Source of the DNA: JABDIP01 sp965227455
Lineage (GTDB): Bacteria > Pseudomonadota > Alphaproteobacteria > DSM-16000 > Inquilinaceae
Direction: 5' to 3'
Length of the DNA: 64,000 bases
Assembly: GCA_965227455.1 (NCBI GenBank)
Contig: OZ245752.1
Location: 868,001 to 932,000, forward strand
Position 1 is the stretch's first letter, and every line of letters begins with the position of its first letter. Position numbers and translations under genes: made by a program. The notes beneath the pieces are model-generated. The model made no database searches, was not told the DNA's origin, and saw nothing but the letters and a program-made list of their open reading frames with translations. Positions 43,325-52,280 of this stretch are shown piece after piece.

Positions 43325-43966
43325 TCACTGGCAACCGCGCAGCTGGTCCGGACGGCCGTCGGCGATGATCTGGACGTTGCGGGTGATCTTGGCCGGGTCC
43401 CAATCCCACCAGCGGACGGCCAGCAGCTCCTCCACCGTGGCGTCGTCGAAGCGGCGCTTGACCTCCCGCGCCGGATTGCCGACGGCGATGGCATAGGGCC
43501 GCACGTCCCGGGACACCACCGCATGCGCTCCGATGATGGCGCCGTCGCCGATGGTGACGCCGGGCAGGATGGTCGCCTTCAGGCCGATCCAGACATCGTT
43601 GCCTATGGTGATGTCGCCGCGCGACCCGGATTCCAGCTCGCCCTCATAGCCCTTGCGCCAGCCGCGCTCGAACACCGCGAAGGGATAGGTCGACACGCCG
43701 CGCATCGGGTGGTTGGCGCCGCTCATCAGAAAGGTGGCGCCGGTGGCGATGGCGCAGAACTTGCCGATGCGCAGCCGGTCGCCGGCATGCTCGTAGTGAT
43801 AGAGCACGTTCTTCATGAATGCCTCCGGCCCGGCCGGATCGTCGTAGTAGGTGTACTCGCCGATCTCGATGCGCGGGTCGTCGACCAGGGGCTTGAGGAA
43901 GGCGACCCGGTCGAAGCCGGGGATCGGCAGACGGGCGTTCGGGTCCGGACCGGTTTCTTCCGCCAT
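43325..43966 (-). CDS. CatB/Vat-like hexapeptide-repeat acetyltransferase
   Basis: 213 residues. The left-handed beta-helix is visible in IGEYTYYDDP, LRIGKFCAIATGATFLMSGA, DITIGNDVWIGLKATILPGV and TIGDGAIIGAHAVVSRDVRP, then YAIAVGNPAREVKRRF. The catalytic His is in SGANHPMRGVSTYPF. The family (CatB-related xenobiotic O-acetyltransferases) moves acetyl from acetyl-CoA to hydroxyls, including chloramphenicol or streptogramins in some members. Chromosomal homologues are common and need not confer resistance. AAGGG precedes the ATG. Confidence 0.85.
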   Translation of the reverse strand: MAEETGPDPNARLPIPGFDRVAFLKPLVDDPRIEIGEYTYYDDPAGPEAFMKNVLYHYEHAGDRLRIGKFCAIATGATFLMSGANHPMRGVSTYPFAVFERGWRKGYEGELESGSRGDITIGNDVWIGLKATILPGVTIGDGAIIGAHAVVSRDVRPYAIAVGNPAREVKRRFDDATVEELLAVRWWDWDPAKITRNVQIIADGRPDQLRGCQ

Positions 43967-43995
43967 GGTGCACCCTTCGTGTGAGGGCCGGCGGT

Positions 43996-44802
43996 TCAGA
44001 CCCGCCAGCGCAACAGCCTGCGTTCGATGAGGCCAAGCAGATAGCTGACGCCGACGCCGAGCAGGGACAGGATGACGACGCCGGCGAACAGCGCTTCCAG
44101 ATCATAGAGCGATCCGGCCTGCAGGATGTAGGCGCCGATGCCGAATTCCGCGCCCAGCATCTCGGCCGCCACCAGCAGGATGATGGCGATCGCCAGGCTG
44201 ATGCGCAGCCCCGACAGGATGCCCGGCATCGCCCCCGGCAGCACGATCTTGCGCACGATGGAGGTCCAGGAAAGACCGAAGCTCTGGCCCATGCGGATCA
44301 ATGTGCGGTCCACATTGTCGACGGCGCCATAGGTGGCGACGACGGTGGGGGTGAAGGTGCCAAAGGCGATCAGGGCGTATTTCGAGCCCTCGTCGATGCC
44401 GAACCAGATCACGAACAGCGGCAGCAGGGCGATTTTCGGGATCGGGAAGATGGCCGCCACCAGCGGTACCAGCCCGGCCCGGATATAGGAGAAGAGGCCG
44501 ATCATCACCCCGACGCTGATGCCGGCCCCGGCGCCGATGATGGCGCCGACCACAAGCCGGGTCAGCGACGGCACCATGTGCTTCCACAAGAGGCCGGTCT
44601 GGTAGAGCTCGCCGAACACCACCAGCACGTCCGACGGCACCGGCAAGGTCAGGGCCGAGATGAAGCCGGTCCGGGTGCCGATCTCGGCGATGGCGATCAG
44701 CGCCACGAAGACCAGGGCGCCGACGAGCCGCACCGGCCTGGGCGCGAATCCGCCGCCGCGGAATTGGACCGCACGGGTCTCGGCCCGCTTGCCGTCAGGC
44801 AT
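43996..44802 (-). CDS. ABC transporter permease (SsuC/TauC type)
   Basis: 268 residues with about six membrane helices (VRLVGALVFVALIAIAEIG, LVVGAIIGAGAGISVGVMIG, IFPIPKIALLPLFVIWFG and others). The EAA loop appears as RMGQSFGLSWTSIVRKIVLP, then GAMPGILSGLRIS, usual for nitrate/sulfonate/taurine-type permeases. Its start overlaps the ATPase stop by 8 bp, so they are co-translated. It forms the channel of the importer with the ATPase and the binding protein upstream. Confidence 0.88.
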   Translation of the reverse strand: MPDGKRAETRAVQFRGGGFAPRPVRLVGALVFVALIAIAEIGTRTGFISALTLPVPSDVLVVFGELYQTGLLWKHMVPSLTRLVVGAIIGAGAGISVGVMIGLFSYIRAGLVPLVAAIFPIPKIALLPLFVIWFGIDEGSKYALIAFGTFTPTVVATYGAVDNVDRTLIRMGQSFGLSWTSIVRKIVLPGAMPGILSGLRISLAIAIILLVAAEMLGAEFGIGAYILQAGSLYDLEALFAGVVILSLLGVGVSYLLGLIERRLLRWRV

Positions 44803-45562
44803 CGAGCAGTTCCGCGTCGGCGGCGCGGGCCTCGTCGCGCATCAGGGTCCAGAGATGCCTCTGGTGCCCCTCCAGTTCGGAATCGCCGATGCCGCGGCCG
44901 GTCAGCGGCCGATCGATCTCGACAATCTCGCGGATGGTGCCCGGGCGCCGCGACAGCACGACGATGGCGTGGCCCAGCCGCACTGCCTCGGCCAGGTTGT
45001 GGGTGACGTAGACCGCGGTGAAGGGGGTTCGCTCCCAAAGCGCGATCAGATCGTCCATCAGCAATTCGCGGGTCTGGCTGTCGAGGGCCGAGAGCGGCTC
45101 GTCCATCAGCATGACCGCCGGGTTGACGGCCAGCGCCCGGGCGATAGCGACCCGCTGCTTCATGCCGCCGGAAAGCTGTTTCGGCAGGGCGGTGCGGAAG
45201 TCGCTGAGCTTGGTCCGCGCCAGCACGTCGTCGACGATCGCTTCGGCGCGACCGGCGGGCAGGGCGTGGTCCTCCAGCACCAGGCTGACATTGCGCTCGA
45301 CGCTGCGCCAGGGCAGCAGCGCGAAATCCTGGAAGACATAGGTGAGGGGGTTGAGGCTGTCCGCCTGCGGGTCGCCGATCTGCACGACTTGGCCGCCGCC
45401 CGGCTGCTCGAGACCGCCGATCAGCCGCAGCAGGGTCGACTTGCCGCATCCCGACGGTCCGACCACGCAGACGATCCTGCCGGTCGGGATGTCGAGATCT
45501 ATGCCGCGCAGCACCTCGACCTGGCCGTAGCGGTGCGTGACATTTTCCAGCCGCAGGTTCAT
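44795..45562 (-). CDS. ABC transporter ATP-binding protein (SsuB/TauB type)
   Basis: 255 residues: Walker A GPSGCGKS (35-42), Q-loop YVFQDFALLPW, signature LSGGMKQR (130-137), Walker B VMLMDEP (150-156), SALD, and H-loop YVTHNLAEAV. PLTYVFQDFALLPWRSVERN and the DLIALWERTPFTAVYVTHNL stretch are typical of the nitrate/sulfonate/taurine group. It sits between the permease and binding-protein genes on the minus strand. Confidence 0.9.
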   Translation of the reverse strand: MNLRLENVTHRYGQVEVLRGIDLDIPTGRIVCVVGPSGCGKSTLLRLIGGLEQPGGGQVVQIGDPQADSLNPLTYVFQDFALLPWRSVERNVSLVLEDHALPAGRAEAIVDDVLARTKLSDFRTALPKQLSGGMKQRVAIARALAVNPAVMLMDEPLSALDSQTRELLMDDLIALWERTPFTAVYVTHNLAEAVRLGHAIVVLSRRPGTIREIVEIDRPLTGRGIGDSELEGHQRHLWTLMRDEARAADAELLDA

Positions 45563-45623
45563 CGCTCAGGCGGGCCCGAAGGAGGCAGGGCGCGGCTCGA
45601 TCGGCCGCGCCCGATCCTCTGGT

Positions 45624-46637
45624 TCAGATCGTCTCGACGTAGCTGGTGTCGACGAAGGTTTCCAGCGTGATGTCGGAATCCACCAGGCCTTCCGCCTGGA
45701 ACCAGTCGAGCTGGTCCTGGACCGAGGAGACGTTCAGCGCCGCGCCGGCGTTGATTCGCATGGCGCCGTTGATGATGCTCGGGGCCGCCCGTTCCCGCGG
45801 CCGGTCGGTGTAGACGTATTTGTGCACCAGATCGACCATGGCGTCGCGGCCGCTGTCGCCCTCGGTCTTGTCGACCAGGGCGGCGTTGAAGTCGGCGGCA
45901 CCCTGCGAGAAGGCGGCGATGAAGGCCTCGGTGTCGGCGCGCTTCTCCGCCGCGTTCTCGGCCGAGGTGAAGACCGTGGTCACCTGGTAGTTCGGGATGT
46001 AGTCGGCGACGTCGCCGATGATGTGCACCGCGCCCGATGCGTCGAGCGGCTTTGCGATATGGGGCACGATGGACCAGGCATCGACCTGGCCGGATTTCAA
46101 TGCGCCGATGATCGCGCCGACCCCCTGCAGGGGCTTGAAGGAGACCGAGACGCCTTCCGCCGCCGCGATCTTCGAGCCCATGTAGTGGAAGGACGAGCCG
46201 GCCTGGGTGATTGCGTAGCTGCGACCGTCGAGCGCCGCCGGGCTGGTGAGCCCGTCCTGGTAGGCGGCGTCGGAGGCGAGGATCTTCTGGCCGTCGATGC
46301 CGGCCTCTTCCGACAGGGCGCCGCCGATCACCCGGATCGCCCCGCGCTGCGCCAGGGAGATCAGCCCGCCGGAGATGGCGGTAACCGCGTAGTCCACATC
46401 GCCGGAGGCGATCGCCACGGCCATGGGCTGCGCCGCCTGGAAGAACCGGAACTCCACATCCAGCCCGGCCTCGGCGAAATAGCCGCGCTCCAGAGCCACG
46501 AAGCTGGCTGCATGGCTGGTGAAGCGCAGGGCGCCGACGGTGATCTTGGTATTCGCTCGGGCGGGCATCGGGAATGCAGCCGCCGCCGCGGTGCCGCCGA
46601 TCACGCCCAGCGCCTGGCGGCGCGTGAGACTGTTCAT
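45624..46637 (-). CDS. ABC transporter substrate-binding protein (SsuA/NMT1 type), Tat signal
   Basis: 337 residues; GGGAGGAAATCC precedes the ATG. The signal is twin-arginine type (MNSLTRRQALGVIGGTAAAA). The domain is SsuA/ThiY-like: VGALRFTSHAASFVALERGY, then FAEAGLDVEFRFFQ, IASGDVDYAVTAISGG, YAITQAGSSFHYMGSKIAAA and ALKSGQVDAWSIVPHIAKPL. Binders of this group take sulfonates, nitrate, riboflavin or thiamine precursors; the ligand cannot be read. It is divergent from a MarR regulator across a 175-bp region with a palindrome. Confidence 0.88.
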   Translation of the reverse strand: MNSLTRRQALGVIGGTAAAAAFPMPARANTKITVGALRFTSHAASFVALERGYFAEAGLDVEFRFFQAAQPMAVAIASGDVDYAVTAISGGLISLAQRGAIRVIGGALSEEAGIDGQKILASDAAYQDGLTSPAALDGRSYAITQAGSSFHYMGSKIAAAEGVSVSFKPLQGVGAIIGALKSGQVDAWSIVPHIAKPLDASGAVHIIGDVADYIPNYQVTTVFTSAENAAEKRADTEAFIAAFSQGAADFNAALVDKTEGDSGRDAMVDLVHKYVYTDRPRERAAPSIINGAMRINAGAALNVSSVQDQLDWFQAEGLVDSDITLETFVDTSYVETI

Positions 46638-46784
46638 GGATTTCCTCCCTGTCGATGTTTGCTCGCCGCTTTCCCGCGGCCGTCTCCTTCCCGATAGCCG
46701 GTCTCCCCGGGAAATGCAAACCGGGGCGGGCGCTGCCGGCCATCGGCAATCCCTTGCAATCCGCCGAAAAGGCCGATATTTTAG

Positions 46785-46797
46785 TTAGGAATCCTAA
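46785..46797. promoter_or_regulatory. Palindromic operator candidate for the MarR regulator
   Basis: TTAGGAATCCTAA is a perfect dyad about one central base, in the only A/T-rich part of the space between the divergent MarR gene (start 46813) and the SsuABC-type operon (start 46637). Its place 16 bp before the MarR gene suits autorepression. Confidence 0.55.
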
Positions 46798-46812
46798 TCA
46801 TATCCGATCGCC

Positions 46813-47430
46813 ATGGCCGGCACCGTCTTCGACTCCATCAGTGAACCGCTCGACCGCCGGGTCGGGGCGGCGCTGGGCAAGATCGGCACCGCCTTGCGCA
46901 GCCATGCCTGGAAGGGAGCGGAGGCCCAGCGCCTGACCCCGACCCAGGGCGACATCCTGGCGCTGCTGCGGGCGAGGGGCGGCCCGCAACGGCTGTCGGA
47001 GGTGGCCGACGGACTCGGCATCACCCGGCCCACCGCCTGCGACGCCGTGGCAACGCTTGTCCGCAAGGGATTGCTGGTAAAGGAAAAGGACGCTGCGGAT
47101 GGCCGCGCCATCGCGTTGCGACTGACGGTCGACGGCGTCTGGGAGGCGGACCGGATCGCCCATTGGCCGGACTTCCTCAACGACGCGGTCAACACGCTTT
47201 CCCGGGCCGAGCAGGAGACGGTCTATCAGGCCCTGCTGAAGCTGATCGGCGCCCTGCAACACTCCGGCGATATGGCCGGATCGCGCCTGTGCGCCACCTG
47301 CCGGCATTTCCGGCCCAACGCCCATGCCGGGGCCGAGGCGCCCCACCATTGCGACCAATTCGCCTCGCCGCTGGGAGACCGACACCTGCGGCTCGATTGC
47401 GCCGAGCATGAAGCGGCGGAGACCGCCTAG
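46813..47430 (+). CDS. MarR-family regulator with C-terminal four-cysteine tail
   Basis: 205 residues. The winged helix spans about 40-110: TPTQGDILALLRARGGPQRL, SEVADGLGITRPTACDAVAT, then LVRKGLLVKEKDAADGRAIA and LRLT. The last 50 residues are an added module with Cys160, Cys163, Cys180 and Cys196 (CATCRHF, APHHCDQF and LRLDCAEH), which could hold zinc, iron or a redox cluster. It is divergent from the importer operon and probably controls it and itself through the palindrome at 46785. The inducer may be a metal or oxidant rather than a simple ligand; this is inference. Confidence 0.85.
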   Translation: MAGTVFDSISEPLDRRVGAALGKIGTALRSHAWKGAEAQRLTPTQGDILALLRARGGPQRLSEVADGLGITRPTACDAVATLVRKGLLVKEKDAADGRAIALRLTVDGVWEADRIAHWPDFLNDAVNTLSRAEQETVYQALLKLIGALQHSGDMAGSRLCATCRHFRPNAHAGAEAPHHCDQFASPLGDRHLRLDCAEHEAAETA

Positions 47431-47476
47431 GGTCGGGACCCTGCTGTCCTCGAAATCCGTTCTCCTGGAGGCAAGG

Positions 47477-47875
47477 TCAAGCGGATACGGGGTGCCCGTC
47501 GAACTGTTTCGCGTCGTCGCAGATTTGGTACCATGACGGTTTCTCGGCGACGAATTCGTGGAACCGGTTCTTCAGGCCAAGCGGGCTGTCGATGGCATTC
47601 GCCGCGATTGGAAAGCTGTCCGCCTCGGAGAGGATCTCGCCGAGCGACGTGCCGCAGATCCTGCAGAAGCAACGGCCGTATTTGTAGGAAGATGAAGGCT
47701 CGAAAAGCGCCACCTGGTCCCGGCCTTGCACCCATTTCAGGTCGTCTTTCCTGACGAAGACAAAGGTGCTCGCGCCGACCTTGCGGCACCGCGTGCAATG
47801 ACAGGTTGCCATCATCGATGGTTCAGCCAGCAGCTCGAACTTGATCGCCCCGCAGCAACAGCTTCCGCTTAGCAT
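47477..47875 (-). CDS. GFA-family (glutathione-dependent formaldehyde-activating-like) zinc protein
   Basis: 132 residues: GSCCCGAIKFEL, ATCHCTRCRKVGASTFVFV, FEPSSSYKYGRCFCRICGTS and PLGLKNRFHEFVAEKPSWYQ. The three Cys clusters are those that bind zinc in the GFA fold. Family members were named for binding formaldehyde-glutathione adducts, but most have no tested function. It stands alone and is convergent with the MarR gene. Confidence 0.88.
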   Translation of the reverse strand: MLSGSCCCGAIKFELLAEPSMMATCHCTRCRKVGASTFVFVRKDDLKWVQGRDQVALFEPSSSYKYGRCFCRICGTSLGEILSEADSFPIAANAIDSPLGLKNRFHEFVAEKPSWYQICDDAKQFDGHPVSA

Positions 47876-47999
47876 CGAGAGTCACTCCAAACGCGAACCG
47901 TGAATCATGGGTCGGAACAATAGGTGAACATCGACGCTGAAGCAATCGCATGAAGCAGCGTGAGCGGTCGTCGCGCCGGTTCGGAATACGGGTGCGACG

Positions 48000-48797
48000 T
48001 CAGATCCAGCCGCCGTCGATCACATGGCCCTGACCGGTCATTCCGGAGGAGTCGTCGCTGGCCAGGAACAGGGCCAGGCGGGCCACCTCGTCCGGTGTCA
48101 GGTGGCGTTTCAGGCTCTGGGATTTCATGACTTCGGCCTCGTAATCCGGCGTCATCCATAGCCGCCGCTGGCGCTCGGTCAGGATGGCGCCGGGCAGGAT
48201 GCAATTGACCCGCACCTCGTCCGGGCCCCAGGCACGGGCGAGGGATTTGGTCATGGACAGGATGGCGGCCTTGGCGGCGGCATAGGCGGTGAGCTCCGGG
48301 AAGCCCAGTTGCCAGGCGATCGAGCCCATATTGACGATTGCCCCGCCGCCGGCCGCGGCCATGCCCGGCGCCACCGCCTGGGCGGCGAAGAACTGGTGGT
48401 CCAGATTGACCGCCATGCGGCCGTGCCAGTAGTCCGGGGTGATTTCCGCCACCTGGTGCCGGTCGTCGCTGGCGGCATTGCTGACCAGCACCCGGATCGT
48501 TCCCAGCGCCTCGGCGCATTCCGCGATGGCGGATTGCAGGGCGGCGATGTCGGTGATGTCGCAATGCCGGTACCAGGGCCGCGCAGCACCGGTTCCGGCG
48601 ATATCGTCGCACAGTGCCGCCGCAGCCTCGTCGGCCAGGTCGATGAAGCCGACCTGCGCGCCCTGGGCCGCAAAATGCTCGACCAGGGAGGCGCCGATGC
48701 CGCTGGCGCCGCCGCTGATGAAGACGGGCCGGCCCTGGAGGCTCGGATAGCGCGCAGAGCCGTTCATGATGTCGGCGCTCTCCCGGTCATCGGCCAT
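48000..48797 (-). CDS. Short-chain dehydrogenase/reductase
   Basis: 265 residues: cofactor motif GGASGIG, DITDIAALQSAIAECAEALG, NAAS near the fourth strand, catalytic Ser in IVNMGSIAW, YAAAKAAILSMTK (Tyr-x-x-x-Lys), NCILPGAILTERQRRLW and the end SGMTGQGHVIDGGWI. The length and motifs fit classical SDRs acting on sugars or polyols, but the substrate is open. Its ATG lies inside the last codons of the DUF1801 gene, so it is the third gene of an overlapping operon. An ATG ten codons later is a less likely start. Confidence 0.85.
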   Translation of the reverse strand: MADDRESADIMNGSARYPSLQGRPVFISGGASGIGASLVEHFAAQGAQVGFIDLADEAAAALCDDIAGTGAARPWYRHCDITDIAALQSAIAECAEALGTIRVLVSNAASDDRHQVAEITPDYWHGRMAVNLDHQFFAAQAVAPGMAAAGGGAIVNMGSIAWQLGFPELTAYAAAKAAILSMTKSLARAWGPDEVRVNCILPGAILTERQRRLWMTPDYEAEVMKSQSLKRHLTPDEVARLALFLASDDSSGMTGQGHVIDGGWI

Positions 48798-49227
48798 GGC
48801 CGGCCTTCCTTGCGTGATAGGTGAGGGCGAGGGCGATGCAGTGGCGCAGCACTTCCTCCGGCACCGGGTCCTGCGCGTCGAACAGGATCGCCCGGTTGCC
48901 CTCGCAGGTCAGCGCGTCCGGATACATCTCCCGGAAGGACGAGACCAGGTTGGTTTGGCAGTGCACATACAGCGCGTAGCGTCCGGGCTCGGACTTGACC
49001 GCGTCGATGCGGATCGTCGTCCCGCTCTTGCTCCGCGGCGTCAGATAGCTGGGCTGCCCCCATTTCAGGGCTTCCTGCAGGGCGCCGACGCCCTCGGTCG
49101 CCGCCGCTGTCTCAAAGATCAGATCCCTGAGCCGCAGCAGCCGGTCCTGCAGGGCGGGCGGGTAGGCTGCGAAGACGGACTCCACCTCCGGCGTCTGGAA
49201 CGGTGTCGATGTGGCGATGGACGTCAT
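48787..49227 (-). CDS. DUF1801 domain-containing protein
   Basis: 146 residues; its ATG overlaps the methyltransferase TGA (ATGA, 49224-49227). It shows YPPALQDRLLRLRDLIFETA, LKWGQPSYLTPRSKSGTTIR, YALYVHCQTNLVSSFREMYP and EGNRAILFDAQDPVPEEVLR. This is the YdhG/DUF1801 fold, small soluble proteins of unknown role. It is the middle gene of the methyltransferase-DUF1801-SDR operon. Confidence 0.85.
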   Translation of the reverse strand: MTSIATSTPFQTPEVESVFAAYPPALQDRLLRLRDLIFETAAATEGVGALQEALKWGQPSYLTPRSKSGTTIRIDAVKSEPGRYALYVHCQTNLVSSFREMYPDALTCEGNRAILFDAQDPVPEEVLRHCIALALTYHARKAGHGR

Positions 49228-50033
49228 TCTGAGGGCTTTCGCGCCAGGATCATCAGGATCATCGGCGTATGCCGTCGATAACGCCAGAGCCAGGGGTGGT
49301 CCTGCGCGGTTTGCTCCTCGGGGCGCGGCTCGGCCGCACGCTCGAGGATGAGACCGGCACCGGCCACGGCGTTGAGATAATCCTCCAGACGGTGGGCGAA
49401 GCGCGGAACCCGGAACGGTTCGGGTGTCTTGGAAACTCCGCGCCGCGCCTTGGAAAACCGCCAATGATCGTCGCTGACGGCATCGGCGAAATAGTCGCCG
49501 ACCTCCAGATGCGTCTCCTGCCCGTACTCCTTCGTCGGCCAGCGGAAGTGCTTCATGAAGAAGCAGGGGTGCAGGACGCTGAACGCCAGCCAGCCGCCCG
49601 GCGGCAGCACCCGTCCCGCTGCGCGCAGGGCATCGTCGAGCCTGGGCCCGTCCATCAGCGCCATGGTCGAGACGCAGGCATCGAAGGCGGCATCCGCATA
49701 GGGCGAGAGGTCTGCGAAGGATCCGACCGCGTAGGCGATGCCGAGCGGGTCGGCGGCCTCTGCCTCGCGGGCCAGGCGGATCATCCCTTCAGAGAGGTCG
49801 ATGCCCGACATCCGGGCGCCGTCCCGGGCCAGGCGCCGCGTGTTCTCGCCTTCGCCGCAGCCCAGATCGAGGATCTCCAGCCCGGCGATATCCGGCAGGA
49901 ACGCCCGGAATGCGGGCCAGGTATAGATCTCGCGGTAGCGGTCGTTGCCGGCGCGGACATCCTCGGCCCAGGCCCTGGCATTGCCGTCCCAGGCCTGGGC
50001 AACGTCTTCCTCGGCATCGGTACCCGTCGTCAT
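49224..50033 (-). CDS. Class I SAM-dependent methyltransferase
   Basis: With ATG at 50033 (MTTGTDAEEDVAQAWDGNAR) it has 269 residues. SAM-binding motifs are LEILDLGCGEGENTRRLARD, MSGIDLSEGMI, and later VLPPGGWLAFSVLHPCFFMK. The C-terminal half (FRVPRFAHRLEDYLNAVAGA) suits a small-molecule O- or N-methyltransferase. The frame is open further upstream, but that part has no family match. It heads an overlapping minus-strand operon and is divergent from the GST gene. Acceptor unknown. Confidence 0.85.
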   Translation of the reverse strand: MTTGTDAEEDVAQAWDGNARAWAEDVRAGNDRYREIYTWPAFRAFLPDIAGLEILDLGCGEGENTRRLARDGARMSGIDLSEGMIRLAREAEAADPLGIAYAVGSFADLSPYADAAFDACVSTMALMDGPRLDDALRAAGRVLPPGGWLAFSVLHPCFFMKHFRWPTKEYGQETHLEVGDYFADAVSDDHWRFSKARRGVSKTPEPFRVPRFAHRLEDYLNAVAGAGLILERAAEPRPEEQTAQDHPWLWRYRRHTPMILMILARKPSE

Positions 50034-50247
50034 CAGCGCATGTCCCGATTGGCTTGTCCATGCGATGGGCGACGGACAGCTGCGGCACGAGGTTTGGGCT
50101 GCGTTTGGTACGCCGTCCAGGCCGGCTCTATCAAGTCCCAGCTGTCGATGAATCGCCATGTATCGGCCCTGGCGTCATCGTGTTCCGTCGGCGGCTCCGA
50201 TCTGGTCTAGTGCAGGGCACTGTTTTCGACAGATTGGAAACTTTGGC

Positions 50248-50913
50248 ATGGCCAACCCGCCTGACCAGCCGGTTGTTCTCTGGGGACGTCGTTCGTCCTG
50301 CAATGTGCAGAAGGCACTGTGGGCGCTGGAGGAGGCGGGTGTCGCCTATGAGCGCATCGATGCCGGCGGCGATTGGGGCGGGCTGGACGATCCCGCCTAT
50401 CTGGTCCTCAACCCCCATGGCAGGATCCCGACCCTGGTCGACGGCGATACGGTGGTGTGGGAGAGCGACGCCATCGTCCGGTACGTGGCGGCGCGGTATG
50501 GCGCCGGCAGCCTGTGGCCCGAGTCGCCGGAGGCCCGCGCCGCCGCCGATCAATGGATGGCCTGGACCGCCGCCAGCCTGTATCCCGACTGGATCGAACT
50601 GTTCTGGAAGCTGGTGCGCACGCCGCCGGCGAAGCGCGACCCCGCCACCATCGCCCGGCTTCTCGCCGCCACGGCGAAGCGGTTCGAATTCCTCGACCGT
50701 CATCTGAAGACCGGCGGCTATATGTCTGGAAACGAATTCACAATGGCCGATATTCCGGCCGGCATGATGCTCTATCGCTGGTTTGAGATGGACATCGTCC
50801 GACCGGACACGCCGCATGTCGAGGCGTGGTATGCCCGGCTTCGCGACCGGCCGGCCTATCGCAAGGCGATCTGCATCCCGTTCGACGACCTCGTCGGCAA
50901 GGAGAGCTTCTGA
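50248..50913 (+). CDS. Glutathione S-transferase family protein
   Basis: 221 residues: the thioredoxin-like N-domain has VVLWGRRSSCNVQKALWALE (Ser in the catalytic place), NPHGRIPTLVDGDTVVWESD and AIVRYVAARYG. The helical C-domain has NEFTMADIPAGMMLYRWF, the N-capping motif, and the end VEAWYARLRDRPAYRKAICI. It may conjugate or reduce electrophiles with glutathione. It is divergent from the methyltransferase operon. Confidence 0.88.
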   Translation: MANPPDQPVVLWGRRSSCNVQKALWALEEAGVAYERIDAGGDWGGLDDPAYLVLNPHGRIPTLVDGDTVVWESDAIVRYVAARYGAGSLWPESPEARAAADQWMAWTAASLYPDWIELFWKLVRTPPAKRDPATIARLLAATAKRFEFLDRHLKTGGYMSGNEFTMADIPAGMMLYRWFEMDIVRPDTPHVEAWYARLRDRPAYRKAICIPFDDLVGKESF

Positions 50914-50930
50914 GGCCCGAGCGACCCGGC

Positions 50931-51749
50931 CTAAAGCATGCGGCGCAGACGCTCGCCGATCAGGCAGTCGGTGGGCGCTTCGGCCTGAACCTTGACGAGC
51001 GGCTCCGCCGGGGCGGACGCGTCCATCGTCGCGGCGATCTCCAAGACCAGCTTGCGGCGGATCGACTGGCCAAGCTGGCGGTCGTCATAGACCGGCAGTA
51101 CGAAGGCACCGGGCCCGCCGATGACGCAGTCCCGGTAATACAGGTCGACCGCCTCATAGCTGCGGGACGGGCGCAGCATGAGGGGCAGCCCGTTGATGGT
51201 CACGCCGCGGGCCAGACCGGCATCGCGGGCGGCGACCACCGGACCGCCGCGATTGTTCGGCCCGTCGCCGGAGAGGTCGATGACCTGTCGATGGGCGGGA
51301 AACGGGCTGCCGGGAAACAGGGCGACGCTGTAGGCGATCGCCGCGGAGATCGAGGTGCCGGTGCCGCGGGCGAAGAGGATCGGCCGGTCCGCCAGATCGG
51401 CGGCGAAGGCCCGGGCCGCCTCCGGGCTGTCGATCAGCCGCCACGGAATGACCGTGCGTTGCTCGGTCGGCCCGGCCCATTCCACATAGGTCAGCGCAAT
51501 GCGTCGTAGCGGGCCGGAACGGATCGCGGTCCAGATATCGGGATGACCGAGGGCGTCGACATAGCCGGCCCGTTGCAAGGCGTTCTCCGCCCGGTCCACG
51601 GAATTGGACACGTCGACGGCCAGCACCAGCGCCAGATCGACCTCCGTCGACGGCTGGGCCTCGACCGCATGGTGCCGGTCAGGCAGCGCCCAGATTGCGG
51701 CCGCCGCCACCAACCCGGCCAAGAGACGTGCTGTCCTGGTCATCGTCAT
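50931..51749 (-). CDS. Exported DUF1194 (von Willebrand A-like) protein
   Basis: 272 residues with a signal peptide (ARLLAGLVAAAAIWALP). The vWA core is LALVLAVDVSNSVDRAENAL (the D-S-S metal site), TGTSISAAIAYSVALF, QVIDLSGDGPNNRGG and ARGVTINGLPLML, then DCVIGGPGAFVLPV. This is the DUF1194 family, common in alphaproteobacteria, probably binding a partner in the periplasm; function unknown. It is convergent with the GST gene. Confidence 0.88.
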   Translation of the reverse strand: MTMTRTARLLAGLVAAAAIWALPDRHHAVEAQPSTEVDLALVLAVDVSNSVDRAENALQRAGYVDALGHPDIWTAIRSGPLRRIALTYVEWAGPTEQRTVIPWRLIDSPEAARAFAADLADRPILFARGTGTSISAAIAYSVALFPGSPFPAHRQVIDLSGDGPNNRGGPVVAARDAGLARGVTINGLPLMLRPSRSYEAVDLYYRDCVIGGPGAFVLPVYDDRQLGQSIRRKLVLEIAATMDASAPAEPLVKVQAEAPTDCLIGERLRRML

Positions 51750-51875
51750 CGGATCCCGGGCCCAGCTTAGCCGTGGCAGGCCGGACCGGCCAGCGGTGCG
51801 GGTTTGCTCCGGTCCCGGCGTCTGCGAAAATGCGGTGACGGACAGCCGGCCCGGCCGGAGAGAGCGGGAGGACCC

Positions 51876-52277
51876 ATGCGAAGAGCGGCACGCCTTGCCG
51901 CGGCACTGGCGATCATTCTGGCGTCGAGCGGCCCGGCGGCGGGGCAGGAGGCGACCGCGGAGCCGCGCTTTGCGCTGCTGACCGCGCGCGGCGCCTCCGG
52001 ATTGCAGGCGGATTTTCACCATTGGCGGCTCGACACCTTCACCGGCAAGCTGAGCCGCTGTCTCGCCAATCTCGGCGAATCGACGTTCGAGTGCTTCGAT
52101 TTTCCGGGCGACCATCCGCAGGTTCCGGACGGCGCGACCGCCCGGTTTCAGCTGCGTCAGAACCTCTCCGTGCAGAACACGGTGGCGACCAGTATCGTGC
52201 GCTTCGACACCGTTACCGGCGAACTGATCCTGTGCGAGACCAGCGGAAGATGCTGGGCCTATGAGGAGGGCTACTGA
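51876..52277 (+). CDS. Small exported protein of unknown function
   Basis: 133 residues; GGGAGGACCC precedes the ATG. The signal peptide (RLAAALAIILASSGPAAG) is followed by a beta-rich domain with PRFALLTARGASGLQADFHH, WRLDTFTGKLSRC and IVRFDTVTGELILCETSGRC, then W. The paired (D/T)T.TG.L..C steps look like two repeats of one beta-hairpin unit with disulfides. The methyltransferase gene begins three bases after its stop, so they share a transcript. Confidence 0.7.
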   Translation: MRRAARLAAALAIILASSGPAAGQEATAEPRFALLTARGASGLQADFHHWRLDTFTGKLSRCLANLGESTFECFDFPGDHPQVPDGATARFQLRQNLSVQNTVATSIVRFDTVTGELILCETSGRCWAYEEGY

Positions 52278-52280
52278 CCC

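Noticed and set aside
43325..43966. Calling the CatB/Vat-like acetyltransferase an antibiotic-resistance gene
   Set aside because: Chromosomal homologues of this family are widespread and there is no mobile element or resistance context here.
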